Below, piece after piece: positions 9,155-17,390 of a stretch of 64,000 nucleotides of DNA. Position numbers and translations under genes: made by a program. A model generated the notes under the pieces. The model made no database searches. It saw only the letters and a program-made list of their open reading frames with translations, and was not told the origin of the DNA. This DNA is from Solibacteraceae bacterium (lineage in GTDB: Bacteria; Acidobacteriota; Terriglobia; Bryobacterales; Bryobacteraceae). The stretch lies in assembly GCA_026984795.1 (NCBI GenBank), contig JALSRK010000008.1:24039-88038 (forward strand). The letters are read 5' to 3'. Within the stretch, counting starts at the first letter, position 1; every line of letters begins with the position of its first letter.

Positions 9155-9968
9155 GAGGTTTCATCGCCAGCAGCCGCTCGAACTCCTCATTGCCTTGCAG
9201 CGCCTTGAAGTCGGGGTCTTTCCGGAACTTCTCGCGATTGCGGAAGCCCTCCTCCAGAGCCTTGCGCATGTACAGCAGCGCGCGGTCGAACATCCCGGCG
9301 CGGGCGTAAGTCTTAGCCAGATAGAAGTGGAACTTGGCCCGCTCTTTCACGCTGCGCTCCTGGAGCAGGGAACCTGCCGTATTGCGGTGCTCGAAGACGT
9401 CGGGGTCGAGTTCCAGCGCCTTCTGGTAGGCGGCGAAGGCGTCCTTGTACTTCTTCCTGGCGAAGTAGGCGGTGCCGAGGTTGCTGTAGATCGAGGCGGA
9501 CTTCGGAGCATAGCGCAGGGCTTTCTTGTATTGGTTGATGGCCTTCTTGTGTTTGCGCTGGGCGTAGTAAATCGTGCCGATGTTGTTGATCGCCTCGGCG
9601 TACTTCGGGTCCAGGCGGAGGGCCATCTGATAGTTTTCCATGGCCGCTTTGAAGTCCAGCAACTGATGGTAGGCGATGCCGATCTTGTTGTAGAGGACAG
9701 CTACGTCGTGGATGCCTTCGCGGTACGTCTCGATCGCTTCCCGGTACATCTTCCGCGCCATCAGGATGTCGCCGCGCTGCATGGGCGACAGGGGCGCCGG
9801 GGGACACTCCGGGCGGGAAGCGGCCGTCGGGGCGGCTGTGCTTTGGGTTTCATGGAGGCGGGCATCTTCGGCGGCTGCCGGCGCCGGCTGGCTGCCCGTC
9901 TGCCCGGCCAATGCCGGGACGGCGGCCAGCACAGCCAGGGGAATCAAGATCCAGTGGCGGAACGCCAT
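9144..9968 (-). CDS. secreted TPR-repeat protein
   Basis: 274 residues with a signal peptide (MAFRHWILIPLAVLAAVPALA), a low-complexity Ala/Pro linker, then four to five canonical TPR units. The classic pattern is visible in YAEAINNIGTIYYAQRKHKK and the similar SASIYSNLGTAYFARKK segment. The C-terminus has a less regular helical tail. The ATG at 9968 is preceded by an AGGAGG-like site. It lies 22 bases after the PBP gene and overlaps the next TPR lipoprotein, so the three are likely one transcript. It is a likely scaffold for periplasmic or cell-wall complexes. Confidence 0.8.
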   Translation of the reverse strand: MAFRHWILIPLAVLAAVPALAGQTGSQPAPAAAEDARLHETQSTAAPTAASRPECPPAPLSPMQRGDILMARKMYREAIETYREGIHDVAVLYNKIGIAYHQLLDFKAAMENYQMALRLDPKYAEAINNIGTIYYAQRKHKKAINQYKKALRYAPKSASIYSNLGTAYFARKKYKDAFAAYQKALELDPDVFEHRNTAGSLLQERSVKERAKFHFYLAKTYARAGMFDRALLYMRKALEEGFRNREKFRKDPDFKALQGNEEFERLLAMKPRVL

Positions 9969-9990
9969 GGTGCCTCCTAACGTGAAGTCT

Positions 9991-12540
9991 CTACCTAAAT
10001 ATATCCAACAGGCGCCCGAAGAACCCTTTCTTTTTCGGTTTTCCGGGCTTTTTGGGTTTCAAGACGATCTGCCGCGGCGCGGACTGGGAAGTCCGGGCCA
10101 CGCGTTTCTGTGGCCGGGCGGCGGCTTGCGCCGCCGGCGCTTTCTCTGGAGTTACGTCCCAGCCCGCCACTTGGCTCGTCGCACCGCTGCAGAGCGAGAC
10201 CGGCTGCGTGCCGGCGATAAAGACCTCCCGTACCGGCTCGGACCCGCAGCCGGCGGCGGCGAGCTTGCCGCTGGCCGGGTCGATGTCCACCGTGACCACC
10301 CCTTCCGGCGGTTCGAAAGGCCGGGCGTTGCGGTAAGGCGGATAGGTGTGGGCGCGCTTCATGAACTCGGTCCAGATCGGCAGAGCCGTCTGCGCCCCTT
10401 CCAGCTTGATGTCGCGGTAGTCGTCGTAGCCGACCCAGACCACGCACAGCAGCTCGGTCGTGTAACCGGCGAACCAGCCGTCGTGCGAAGTTCCGGTCTT
10501 GCCCGCAGCGGGCTGCCGGAATCCGAGCAGCCGGGCGCGCACCGCCGTGCCGGACCGCAAGGTCTCTTCGAGGATGTTCGTCATCAGGTAGGCCACGCGG
10601 GGGTCGAGGGCCGGCCGCGGCGCCGGATGGTATTCGAACAGCACTGACCCGCTCTCGTCGCGAATCCTTTGGATGAAGTACGGGCGCACCACTTCGCCCC
10701 GGTTGGCGAACATGGTGTACGCCCCGGCGATCTCCAGCGGCGTGACCTCGTAGGAGCCGAGCGCCACCGCCGGCGTCGGCTGAATGTTCATGTTCAAGCC
10801 GGCGCGCTGCGCCATCTCGACGACCTTGTCGTAACCAACCATCTCGGCCACCTTCACGGTCGGCACGTTGAGCGACTTGGAAAGCGCCCGCCGGAGGGTG
10901 ACCTCTCCGTAGTATTTGTTCTTGTACCCGTGGGGCTCGTACGGTTTGTCGTCGTACCAGAACGTGGTGGGTTCGTCGACGATCCGCGTCTGCGGAGTGA
11001 ACACGACCGGACCGCCCTCCACCGCCGTATTGAGCGCCGCGGCGTAGACGAACGGTTTGAAGACCGACCCCGGCGGCCGTTTGGCCAGCACCCGATTGAG
11101 CTGGCTCTGCGCGTAGCTGCGCCCGCCAACGACGGCCTTGACGGCCCCGGTATGGGGATCCAGCGCCACCAGAGCGGCTTGTATGGGCGGCCATCCCTTC
11201 TCGGGCGTGCGGCCCAGCCGCCGGCAGCGATCGTCGATCTCTTTTAGTCCCAGCCGCATCGCCTCCACCGCGTCCTTCTGGAGCCTCGGGTCGAGGGTGG
11301 TATCGACGCGGAAGCTGTGCGACTGGAAGTCGTACTCGGAGAACTGCCGCCGGAGCCAGTCGTTCACCATGTCCACGAAATAGGGCGCTTCGCCTGTGTC
11401 GGTGGCTCCACGGACGACGTTCAGCGGAGACTCGGCCGCCACGGCGTACTCCCGCTCCGTGATCATGTCGTTCTCGAGCATTTGCTTCAGCACCCAGTTG
11501 CGGCGCGCCCGGGCGCGCCCCGGGTTGCGGAACGGATTGTAGAGTCCGGGACCCCGCGGCAGCCCGGCCAGCAGCGCCGCTTCGGGCAGCGTCAGGTCGT
11601 GGACGTGCTTGTTGAAGTAGGCCTGGGCGGCCTGCCCGAAACCGTGGATGGCGAAGCTGCCCACGTGGCCCAGATAGATCTGGTTCGCATAATACTCGAA
11701 GATCTGTTTCTTCGTGAGTCTTCGCTCGAGCTGCAGCGTGATCAACACCTCCGCCAGCTTGCGGCTCCAAGTGCGCTGGCTGCGGTCGAGCCAAATGTCG
11801 CCCGCCACCTGCATGGTGAGCGTCGAGGCGCCCTCGCGGATGCGCCCGGCTTTGATGTTGACGTAGGCCCCTTTGAGGATCCGGATCGGGTCGAAACCGG
11901 CGTGCTGGAAGAAGCGCTTGTCCTCGGCGGCGAGAATCGCGTTGACCAGATGCTTCGGCAGATCCTCGAAGCGGACCAGCAGGCGCTTCTCGCGGCTGCG
12001 GTTGAACAGGCTGGTGATCAGCTCCGGCTCGAGGTGGTAGATCGTCCGTTCCGTGTTGTCCCGCAGCGAAATGATCTTCGAGACGCGGCCGCCGTCGAAG
12101 AAGATCACCGCGTCCTCGCCCGGGAAAGCGGAGTCCTTGCCGGGAAAGATCTCAATGGCGTCAGGGCGCAAGTGATACCAGCCGATGCGGTTCCGGCGGG
12201 ACTCGCTGTAGCCGGCCCGCCGCAACTGGGCGACGACCTCGTCCATCGTCCGGCGGTCTCCGACCATCACCTGCTCCGGCGCCGCGTAGAGCACCGCCGT
12301 ATGGCCGATCGGGCCGGCGGCCAGCTTCTCGTCGGTTAGGCGGGCGAAATGAATGTAGTAGTACGTCGCCGTGAGAGCGGCCGCCATGAAAGCGGCCACC
12401 ATGAGGCCGAGGCAAACCTTGCCCCCGGGCGTCCGGAGGAAACGAACCAGTAACGACTTTTTTCGCTTGCTTCGCGACTTCTTCCGCACGCTCAATGCAG
12501 CTTCCCGATTTCTATCTTCGCACGCTTTGTCCTCTCCCAC
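9991..12540 (-). CDS. class A penicillin-binding protein, PBP1B type
   Basis: Up to 849 residues. The N-terminus is very basic (KKSRSKRKKS), followed by one membrane helix and a UB2H-like domain (about 85-160), which marks the PBP1B branch. The glycosyltransferase domain (about 190-360) has AAEDKRFFQHAG and the STLTMQ/QIYLG motifs. The transpeptidase domain (about 430-750) has PGSVFKPF (SxxK), SLN (SxN) and GKTGTS (KTG). The protein polymerises and crosslinks peptidoglycan. The tail (about 790-849) is basic and disordered. The GTG at 12540 is the longest start; TTG or GTG codons just before RKKSRSK are alternatives that would shorten the tail by 15-17 residues. It heads a leftward operon with two TPR proteins. 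Confidence 0.92.
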   Translation of the reverse strand: MGEDKACEDRNREAALSVRKKSRSKRKKSLLVRFLRTPGGKVCLGLMVAAFMAAALTATYYYIHFARLTDEKLAAGPIGHTAVLYAAPEQVMVGDRRTMDEVVAQLRRAGYSESRRNRIGWYHLRPDAIEIFPGKDSAFPGEDAVIFFDGGRVSKIISLRDNTERTIYHLEPELITSLFNRSREKRLLVRFEDLPKHLVNAILAAEDKRFFQHAGFDPIRILKGAYVNIKAGRIREGASTLTMQVAGDIWLDRSQRTWSRKLAEVLITLQLERRLTKKQIFEYYANQIYLGHVGSFAIHGFGQAAQAYFNKHVHDLTLPEAALLAGLPRGPGLYNPFRNPGRARARRNWVLKQMLENDMITEREYAVAAESPLNVVRGATDTGEAPYFVDMVNDWLRRQFSEYDFQSHSFRVDTTLDPRLQKDAVEAMRLGLKEIDDRCRRLGRTPEKGWPPIQAALVALDPHTGAVKAVVGGRSYAQSQLNRVLAKRPPGSVFKPFVYAAALNTAVEGGPVVFTPQTRIVDEPTTFWYDDKPYEPHGYKNKYYGEVTLRRALSKSLNVPTVKVAEMVGYDKVVEMAQRAGLNMNIQPTPAVALGSYEVTPLEIAGAYTMFANRGEVVRPYFIQRIRDESGSVLFEYHPAPRPALDPRVAYLMTNILEETLRSGTAVRARLLGFRQPAAGKTGTSHDGWFAGYTTELLCVVWVGYDDYRDIKLEGAQTALPIWTEFMKRAHTYPPYRNARPFEPPEGVVTVDIDPASGKLAAAGCGSEPVREVFIAGTQPVSLCSGATSQVAGWDVTPEKAPAAQAAARPQKRVARTSQSAPRQIVLKPKKPGKPKKKGFFGRLLDIFR

Positions 12541-12737
12541 GGTGGAGTAGAGTCCCGGAGCCGTTGCTCCCGGCTAAGCCGTTCAGCAGACACACTTTCC
12601 GGTCCTGCGTTCAGAGACACCGCGGGCGTTCGGAAAGTGCCTGGGGCGGCGAGCCGCCCGGATCCGGCCCCCGGGGTCTCCGGGCCGGCGCAGGCGCGAG
12701 GAAGCGCCGCCGTTTCGGCGGCTGGGGCGCGGGCGCG

Positions 12738-12746
12738 TGGTATAGT
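12738..12746 (+). promoter_or_regulatory. extended -10 promoter element
   Basis: TGG-TATAGT fits an extended -10 (TGn-TAnnnT). It lies in the 304-base gap between the PBP start and the SLATT gene and would give a leader of about 90 bases. No good -35 hexamer stands at 16-18 bases upstream, which extended -10 promoters tolerate. The rest of this gap shows only GC-rich sequence. Confidence 0.45.
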
Positions 12747-12844
12747 CGGCGGCCGAGGGGGACCGTCTGGGATCTTCCGCGGACAAACCACCCCGGAAGG
12801 ACTCAAACCAGCTTTGAGCCCTACCTCGTAATCGAGGGACGACC

Positions 12845-13468
12845 ATGAAGAAGCAAACGACTCCTCCGGCGCCCGTGTCGCCCGTCAGCCTCGCCTGGAG
12901 CGGCCGCGCGCTCCGGGAATCCATGGTGCAGGCGGCGCTTTACCTCGAATCGGCCTTCGAACGCCAGATCGATTGGTATCATCAGAGGAAACGGTCCAAG
13001 GCCCGGCTCTCGCGCGCCCTGAGGGCGCTGGCCCTGCTGGCGTTCATCGGCGGCGGTTTGACGCCTTTGGCGGGAATGGCGTTGCCAGGGCTGTTCGGGC
13101 GGGCCGGCCTCGAACCGGGCGGGGCGGCTTCCTTGCTGATAGGCATCGCCGCCGCCTGTCTGGCCTTCGACCGCTTTTTCGGATGCTCCAGCACCTGGTT
13201 GCGCTACGTGACCGCGGCGCTGTCGCTCGAATCCCAGCTCGAGCGGTTCCGCTACGAGTGGCCGCGCCGGTCGCTGGCGGCGGGAGAGGAACTTGCCCCG
13301 CGCGACGCCGAGCGGCTGGTTCGCTTTTTCCAGGAAACCGCCGCGGCGATGCGCAAGACGGTCGAAGAGGAGACCAGCGCCTGGGTGGCGGAATTCCACG
13401 CCAACTTGCTGCGGCTGGAGCGCGACCTGACCTCGAGGCGGGTCCCGGGACGCCGGAAGGCGGCCTGA
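12845..13468 (+). CDS. SLATT/DUF4231-like two-transmembrane protein
   Basis: 207 residues. The order of features matches the SLATT fold: an N-terminal helix with YLESAFERQIDWYHQR, basic residues, two close membrane helices (about 60-80 and 93-107, split by a Gly-rich turn), then DRFFGCSSTWLRYVTAALSL and a long helix with LESQLERFRYEW. SLATT domains are predicted pore-forming effectors in nucleotide-signal defence systems, where they pair with SMODS/SLOG or other sensors; some families also occur alone. No cyclase, SLOG or nuclease gene lies beside this one. A GAGGGA site at 12833-12838 precedes the ATG. The family call is from pattern memory and needs an HMM check. Confidence 0.65.
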   Translation: MKKQTTPPAPVSPVSLAWSGRALRESMVQAALYLESAFERQIDWYHQRKRSKARLSRALRALALLAFIGGGLTPLAGMALPGLFGRAGLEPGGAASLLIGIAAACLAFDRFFGCSSTWLRYVTAALSLESQLERFRYEWPRRSLAAGEELAPRDAERLVRFFQETAAAMRKTVEEETSAWVAEFHANLLRLERDLTSRRVPGRRKAA

Positions 13469-13554
13469 AGAAGCTCGCGCGGGCGGCGTGCGGGCCCTTC
13501 TGAGGGTTGGCGGCGCCCCTGATCCCCGGCCTTTTCTGGTATTCCTGAAAGCAG

Positions 13555-15192
13555 ATGTGGGGCCGATTCGCACTGGCGGCCGGAGTGGCGGCGGCGCTCG
13601 CCGCCCAATACCCTCCGGATCCGAACGCCCGTGGTTCCATTTCCGGCAGGGTGGTGCATTACGAGAGCGGACGGCCGATTCCCCGGGTGCAGGTGATTCT
13701 GCAGCCTGTCTCGGCTGAGACCGCTCCCGTGGCCGCCAGCACCGGCCGGGACGGACGGTTCGTTTTCCGGCGGCTGCCGTCCGGCTATTACTCGATCCGC
13801 GCCCAGCACGCGGGCTACCTGCCGGCCACCTTCGCGCAGACCGAGTTCACCAGATTGCCGTACGTCTTCGGCCTGATGCCGGGCGAGAAACTGGAGAACA
13901 TCGTGATCCGGCTGCGGCCCGCTGGAGTGATTTCCGGCAAGGTGGAGTTCGGCGACGGGGAGCCGGCGGTCGGCGTGCCCGTGCAGTTCTACCGCGAGTA
14001 TTTCTTCCGGGGCCGCCACGGGTTCCAGCTCGCCGGGACGGCCCGCACCGACGACCGCGGCCTCTACCGGATCTACGGCTTGCCGCCCGGGCGCTACTAT
14101 GTCGTGGCAGCCTACTCTCCGCCGGCGCCGGGTCCCGGCGTGCGTGAGCAGCGGCCGCTGGACGAGAACGGCCGGCCGCTGCCCGATGAACGTTTCGTCA
14201 CCACCTATTACCCCTCCACTCACCGCATGATCGAGGCGGCGCCGGTGCGGCTGCGGCGGAGCGAGCAGCTCGACCATATCGACATCACCCTGGTCCGGGC
14301 CCGGGTGGCGCGTATCCGGGGCCGCGTGGTCAGCGCGGTGACCGGCGACGTCCTTATGGGCTCCGACGTCCGCCTCCGCCAGCCTTCCCCCGTGGCCGAC
14401 GTGCTCGTGGACGCGCCGGCCTCGGTTCGTCCCCGCCCGGACGGCGGTTTCGAGATCGTCGGCGTCACGTCTGGATCCTATATCGTCGTCGTAAATGCCC
14501 ACGAAGACGGCGCCCGGCTGACGGCGCGCGTTCCGGTGACCGTCTCCGGGACCGACATCGACAATTTCTCCATCACCGCCGAGCCGTACCGTGCTCTAAA
14601 AGGCCGGGTGGTGACCGACGACACCATCGACTTTCCGCTGTCGGTCTTCCGGGTGACCCTCGAGCCGGCCAGCGATTCCGTCCCCGCCACCTCGGGCTCG
14701 GTGGACGAGAGCGGGCGCTTCGAGGTGGAATTCGTTCCCGGCGAGACATACGAGGTCTTCTTGCTCGACGGCCCCCCGGACGTCTACCTGGAAAGCGCCC
14801 GGATCGGCGGCTTCGACGTCCTGCGGACCGGCTTTCAGGCGGAGACCGGTAACTTGCCCCCCATGGAGCTGAGATTCAGTACGCGGGGAGCCACCGTGCG
14901 CGGGGAAGTAGCCGATTCATCCACCAAGGTGGCGCTGGGGGCGACGGTGGCGCTGGTTCCGGACCCCGCCCGCGGGCGGATCCAGTACTTCAAGATCACC
15001 ACCACCGACGCGTACGGCATCTACGAACTCCGCGGGGTGGCCCCGGGGCGTTACACGCTGCTCGCCTGGTGGGACGAGCCTCCGTGCGAAGTCTACGACA
15101 TCGAGAGCCTGGACGCCTGCCGCGAGGCGGGCAAGAGCATCGAAGTGCGCCGGGGCGACAACCTCATGATCAACCTGCGCCTGACCCCCTGA
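13555..15192 (+). CDS. secreted protein with carboxypeptidase-regulatory-like repeats
   Basis: 545 residues. A short signal peptide ([16 protein letters not shown]) precedes several beta-sandwich units of the carboxypeptidase regulatory-like/CNA-B type. Each shows G-x-V-x...G-x-P-x-x-x-V-x-V (for example [19 protein letters not shown], and [18 protein letters not shown]) and ends in [15 protein letters not shown] or [15 protein letters not shown]. At least four such units can be counted. Such proteins are abundant in Acidobacteriota and are thought to act at the cell surface, in carbohydrate or protein binding. There is no peptidase domain. The ATG at 13555 has only a weak ribosome-binding site (GAAAG). 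Confidence 0.82.
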   Translation: MWGRFALAAGVAAALAAQYPPDPNARGSISGRVVHYESGRPIPRVQVILQPVSAETAPVAASTGRDGRFVFRRLPSGYYSIRAQHAGYLPATFAQTEFTRLPYVFGLMPGEKLENIVIRLRPAGVISGKVEFGDGEPAVGVPVQFYREYFFRGRHGFQLAGTARTDDRGLYRIYGLPPGRYYVVAAYSPPAPGPGVREQRPLDENGRPLPDERFVTTYYPSTHRMIEAAPVRLRRSEQLDHIDITLVRARVARIRGRVVSAVTGDVLMGSDVRLRQPSPVADVLVDAPASVRPRPDGGFEIVGVTSGSYIVVVNAHEDGARLTARVPVTVSGTDIDNFSITAEPYRALKGRVVTDDTIDFPLSVFRVTLEPASDSVPATSGSVDESGRFEVEFVPGETYEVFLLDGPPDVYLESARIGGFDVLRTGFQAETGNLPPMELRFSTRGATVRGEVADSSTKVALGATVALVPDPARGRIQYFKITTTDAYGIYELRGVAPGRYTLLAWWDEPPCEVYDIESLDACREAGKSIEVRRGDNLMINLRLTP

Positions 15193-15302
15193 AGCCGAGA
15201 GGCCGGGGCCAAACTTCCCGCGACCGATCGCCGTCTCGCTCATCTAACCAAAAGACAGCGATCCACTCGTTGATCGAAATCCAATTACATCAGGAGGGTG
15301 AC

Positions 15303-15914
15303 ATGGCTTTTTCGCTTCCCGCTCTACCGTACCCGTTCGACGCGCTGGAGCCCAGCATCGACGCCAGGACGATGGAGATTCACCACGGCAAACATCACGC
15401 GGCCTACGTGAACAACGTCAACAAGGCTCTCGAGCAGGCGCCGGATCTGGCCGACCTGTCCATCGAGGAACTTCTGGCTGACAACTGTGGAAAGGTCCCG
15501 GAAGCGATCCGGACGGCCGTGCGCAACAACGGCGGCGGTCACGCCAACCACAGCCTGTTCTGGCGGATCATGGGGCCGAACGCCGGGGGACAACCCTCGG
15601 GCGCGCTGGCCGAAGCCATCCGCAGCAGCTTCGGCAGTTTCGACAACTTCAAGGACAAGTTCTCCACCGCCGCCGCCACGCGGTTCGGATCGGGCTGGGC
15701 CTGGCTGGTGATCGCCGACGGCAAGCTGGACGTCTATTCCACGGCGAACCAGGACTCGCCCATCATGCAGGGCCATGTGCCGATTCTGGGCCTCGATGTC
15801 TGGGAGCACGCTTACTACCTCAAGTATCAGAACCGGCGGCCCGAGTACATCGCGGCCTGGTGGAACGTCGTGAACTGGCCGGCGGTCGAACAGCGCTTCA
15901 GCGAAAACAAGTGA
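15303..15914 (+). CDS. sodA: superoxide dismutase, Mn/Fe family
   Basis: 203 residues, normal length. The ATG at 15303 is preceded by AGGAGGG, a near-perfect ribosome-binding site; an upstream in-frame extension is not coding-like. The metal ligands are visible: His27 in IHHGKHH, the His in [10 protein letters not shown], and Asp and His in DVWEHAYY. The motifs GGHANHS and NQDSP favour the Mn-type or cambialistic branch. The enzyme turns superoxide into oxygen and hydrogen peroxide; with no signal peptide it should be cytoplasmic. It ends in a hairpin terminator before the T6SS genes, so it is likely a single-gene unit. Confidence 0.95.
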   Translation: MAFSLPALPYPFDALEPSIDARTMEIHHGKHHAAYVNNVNKALEQAPDLADLSIEELLADNCGKVPEAIRTAVRNNGGGHANHSLFWRIMGPNAGGQPSGALAEAIRSSFGSFDNFKDKFSTAAATRFGSGWAWLVIADGKLDVYSTANQDSPIMQGHVPILGLDVWEHAYYLKYQNRRPEYIAAWWNVVNWPAVEQRFSENK

Positions 15915-15922
15915 CGGCTTTC

Positions 15923-15948
15923 CCGCCGGCATTGTGGCGAACCGGCGG
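15923..15948 (+). repeat. hairpin after sodA (first of two)
   Basis: CCGCCGG at 15923-15929 and CCGGCGG at 15942-15948 form a perfect 7-bp stem with a 12-base loop, 8 bases after the sodA stop. No T tract follows, so it may stabilise the 3' end rather than terminate alone. Confidence 0.5.
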
Positions 15949-15954
15949 TGAAAC

Positions 15955-15990
15955 GGGGCGCTTCCGGACGGGACCGGGGGCGCCCTTTCT
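15955..15990 (+). terminator. likely intrinsic terminator of sodA
   Basis: GGGGCGC at 15955-15961 pairs with GCGCCCT at 15980-15986 (one G-T pair), and TTTCT follows. The T run is short, as expected in GC-rich genomes. It lies directly before the tssK1 promoter. Confidence 0.6.
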
Positions 15991-15991
15991 G

Positions 15992-16019
15992 TTGGAACCC
16001 TTTCGAGCGCTGATATAGT
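15992..16019 (+). promoter_or_regulatory. promoter of the first tssK gene
   Basis: TTGGAA at 15992-15997 and TATAGT at 16014-16019 are 16 bases apart, and the -10 is extended by TGA. Transcription would begin near 16026, only about nine bases before the ATG at 16035, and no clear ribosome-binding site fits in that space, so the message may be near-leaderless. Confidence 0.6.
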
Positions 16020-16034
16020 AAGTGTTGGACTGAG

Positions 16035-17390
16035 ATGAAGCGTCTGCAGCCGGTCATCTGGTCGAAAGGGACCTTTCTGACGCCCCAACACCTGCAGCTC
16101 CAGGACCGGTATGCCGAAAGCTCCCTCCAGTTTCGGTTGGAAGCCCTGAACTTCCGGCCCTGGGGGTTCCTCGATCTCCAGATCGCCCAGGAGAGCCTGG
16201 CCGGGGGGAATCTGGCGATCGCTTCGGCCCGCGGGATCTTCCCCGACGGCTTGCTCTTCGATATCCCCGATTCCGACCCGCCTCCGGCCCCGAAAGCCCT
16301 CCAGCCCTACTTCGAGGAAGGCGTCGAGGAAGTGGTGTTCGCTTTGGCCATTCCGCCGCACCTGGAGCGGGGTTTGAACATCTCTTCGAACTCCAGCGGG
16401 GCCGATACGCGGTATATCGCCGAGGTGACCACCGTCCGCGACGAAATTTCGGCGCGCACGGAAAAGCCGTTGCAAATCGCCCGGAAGAACTTCCGGCTGC
16501 TGGCTGAAAACGAGCTCCGGCGCGGCACCCCGGCTTTGAAGCTCGCCCGGGTGCGCAAGACCGAGGCGGGCGCTTACGAGCTCGACGCCGCCTTTGTGCC
16601 GCCGCTGCTCGACATCGGCGCCAGCAACCTGCTGGTCTCCATCGCCCGGCGGCTGGTGGAGATCCTTACCGCCAAGAGCGCCCAGCTCTCCGGCACGCGG
16701 CGGCAGAAGAACCAGAGCCTGGCCGAGTTCACGGCCTCCGACGTGGCCCACTTCTGGCTGCTTTACACGGTGAATACCCACTTGCCGCTGGTCCGGCACA
16801 TCTTCGAGACCCGGCGGGGCCACCCCGAAGCTCTTTACGAGCTCATGCTCGGGCTTACCGGGGCCCTGACGACCTTTTCGCTCGAGGTCCGGCCGCGGGA
16901 TCTGCCGACTTACGACCACGACAACCTCGGCGAATGCTTCGCCGTACTCGACGAGATTCTTCGCCGGCTGCTCGAGACCGTGATTCCGGCGAACTTCGTG
17001 GCTCTGCCGCTCAAGCTCGTGCGGCCTTCTATCTGGGCCACCGCGCTTGACGACGACCGCTATCTCAGAAACACCAAGATGTATCTCGCCATCCGGGCCG
17101 AGATGGGCGAGGCGGACCTGATCGCCAAGGCGCCGCAGCTCGTCAAGGTTTGCTCCGCCAGCCACATCGAGCACCTGGTGAAGCAGGCCCTCCCGGGCGT
17201 GCAACTGAGCCATGTGCCTCGGCCGCCGAGCGCGATCCCGGTGAAGCTGAACTACCAGTACTTCAGCTTGAACCAATCGGGTCTCGCCTGGGAGGCCATC
17301 GGCCGAGCCCGGAACCTGGCCGCCTATGTGCCCGGGGACTTCCCGGAGCCGCAGCTCGAACTCGTCATCCTTCTGCCGCAGGCGGCTTGA
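16035..17390 (+). CDS. tssK: T6SS baseplate protein TssK (copy 1)
   Basis: 451 residues, normal for TssK. It opens with the family signature VIWSKGTFLTPQHLQ, then RYAESSLQFRL, FRPWGF and GIFPDGLLFDIP. The middle holds FTASDVAHFWLLYTVNTHLPLVRH and the long tail ends with a beta-rich domain (LNYQYFSLNQSG). TssK is the trimeric adaptor that links the T6SS baseplate (TssEFG) to the TssL/TssM membrane complex. It stands 3.4 kb from the other T6SS genes, which include a second TssK. It ends in a 26-base convergent overlap with the methyltransferase gene. Confidence 0.88.
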   Translation: MKRLQPVIWSKGTFLTPQHLQLQDRYAESSLQFRLEALNFRPWGFLDLQIAQESLAGGNLAIASARGIFPDGLLFDIPDSDPPPAPKALQPYFEEGVEEVVFALAIPPHLERGLNISSNSSGADTRYIAEVTTVRDEISARTEKPLQIARKNFRLLAENELRRGTPALKLARVRKTEAGAYELDAAFVPPLLDIGASNLLVSIARRLVEILTAKSAQLSGTRRQKNQSLAEFTASDVAHFWLLYTVNTHLPLVRHIFETRRGHPEALYELMLGLTGALTTFSLEVRPRDLPTYDHDNLGECFAVLDEILRRLLETVIPANFVALPLKLVRPSIWATALDDDRYLRNTKMYLAIRAEMGEADLIAKAPQLVKVCSASHIEHLVKQALPGVQLSHVPRPPSAIPVKLNYQYFSLNQSGLAWEAIGRARNLAAYVPGDFPEPQLELVILLPQAA

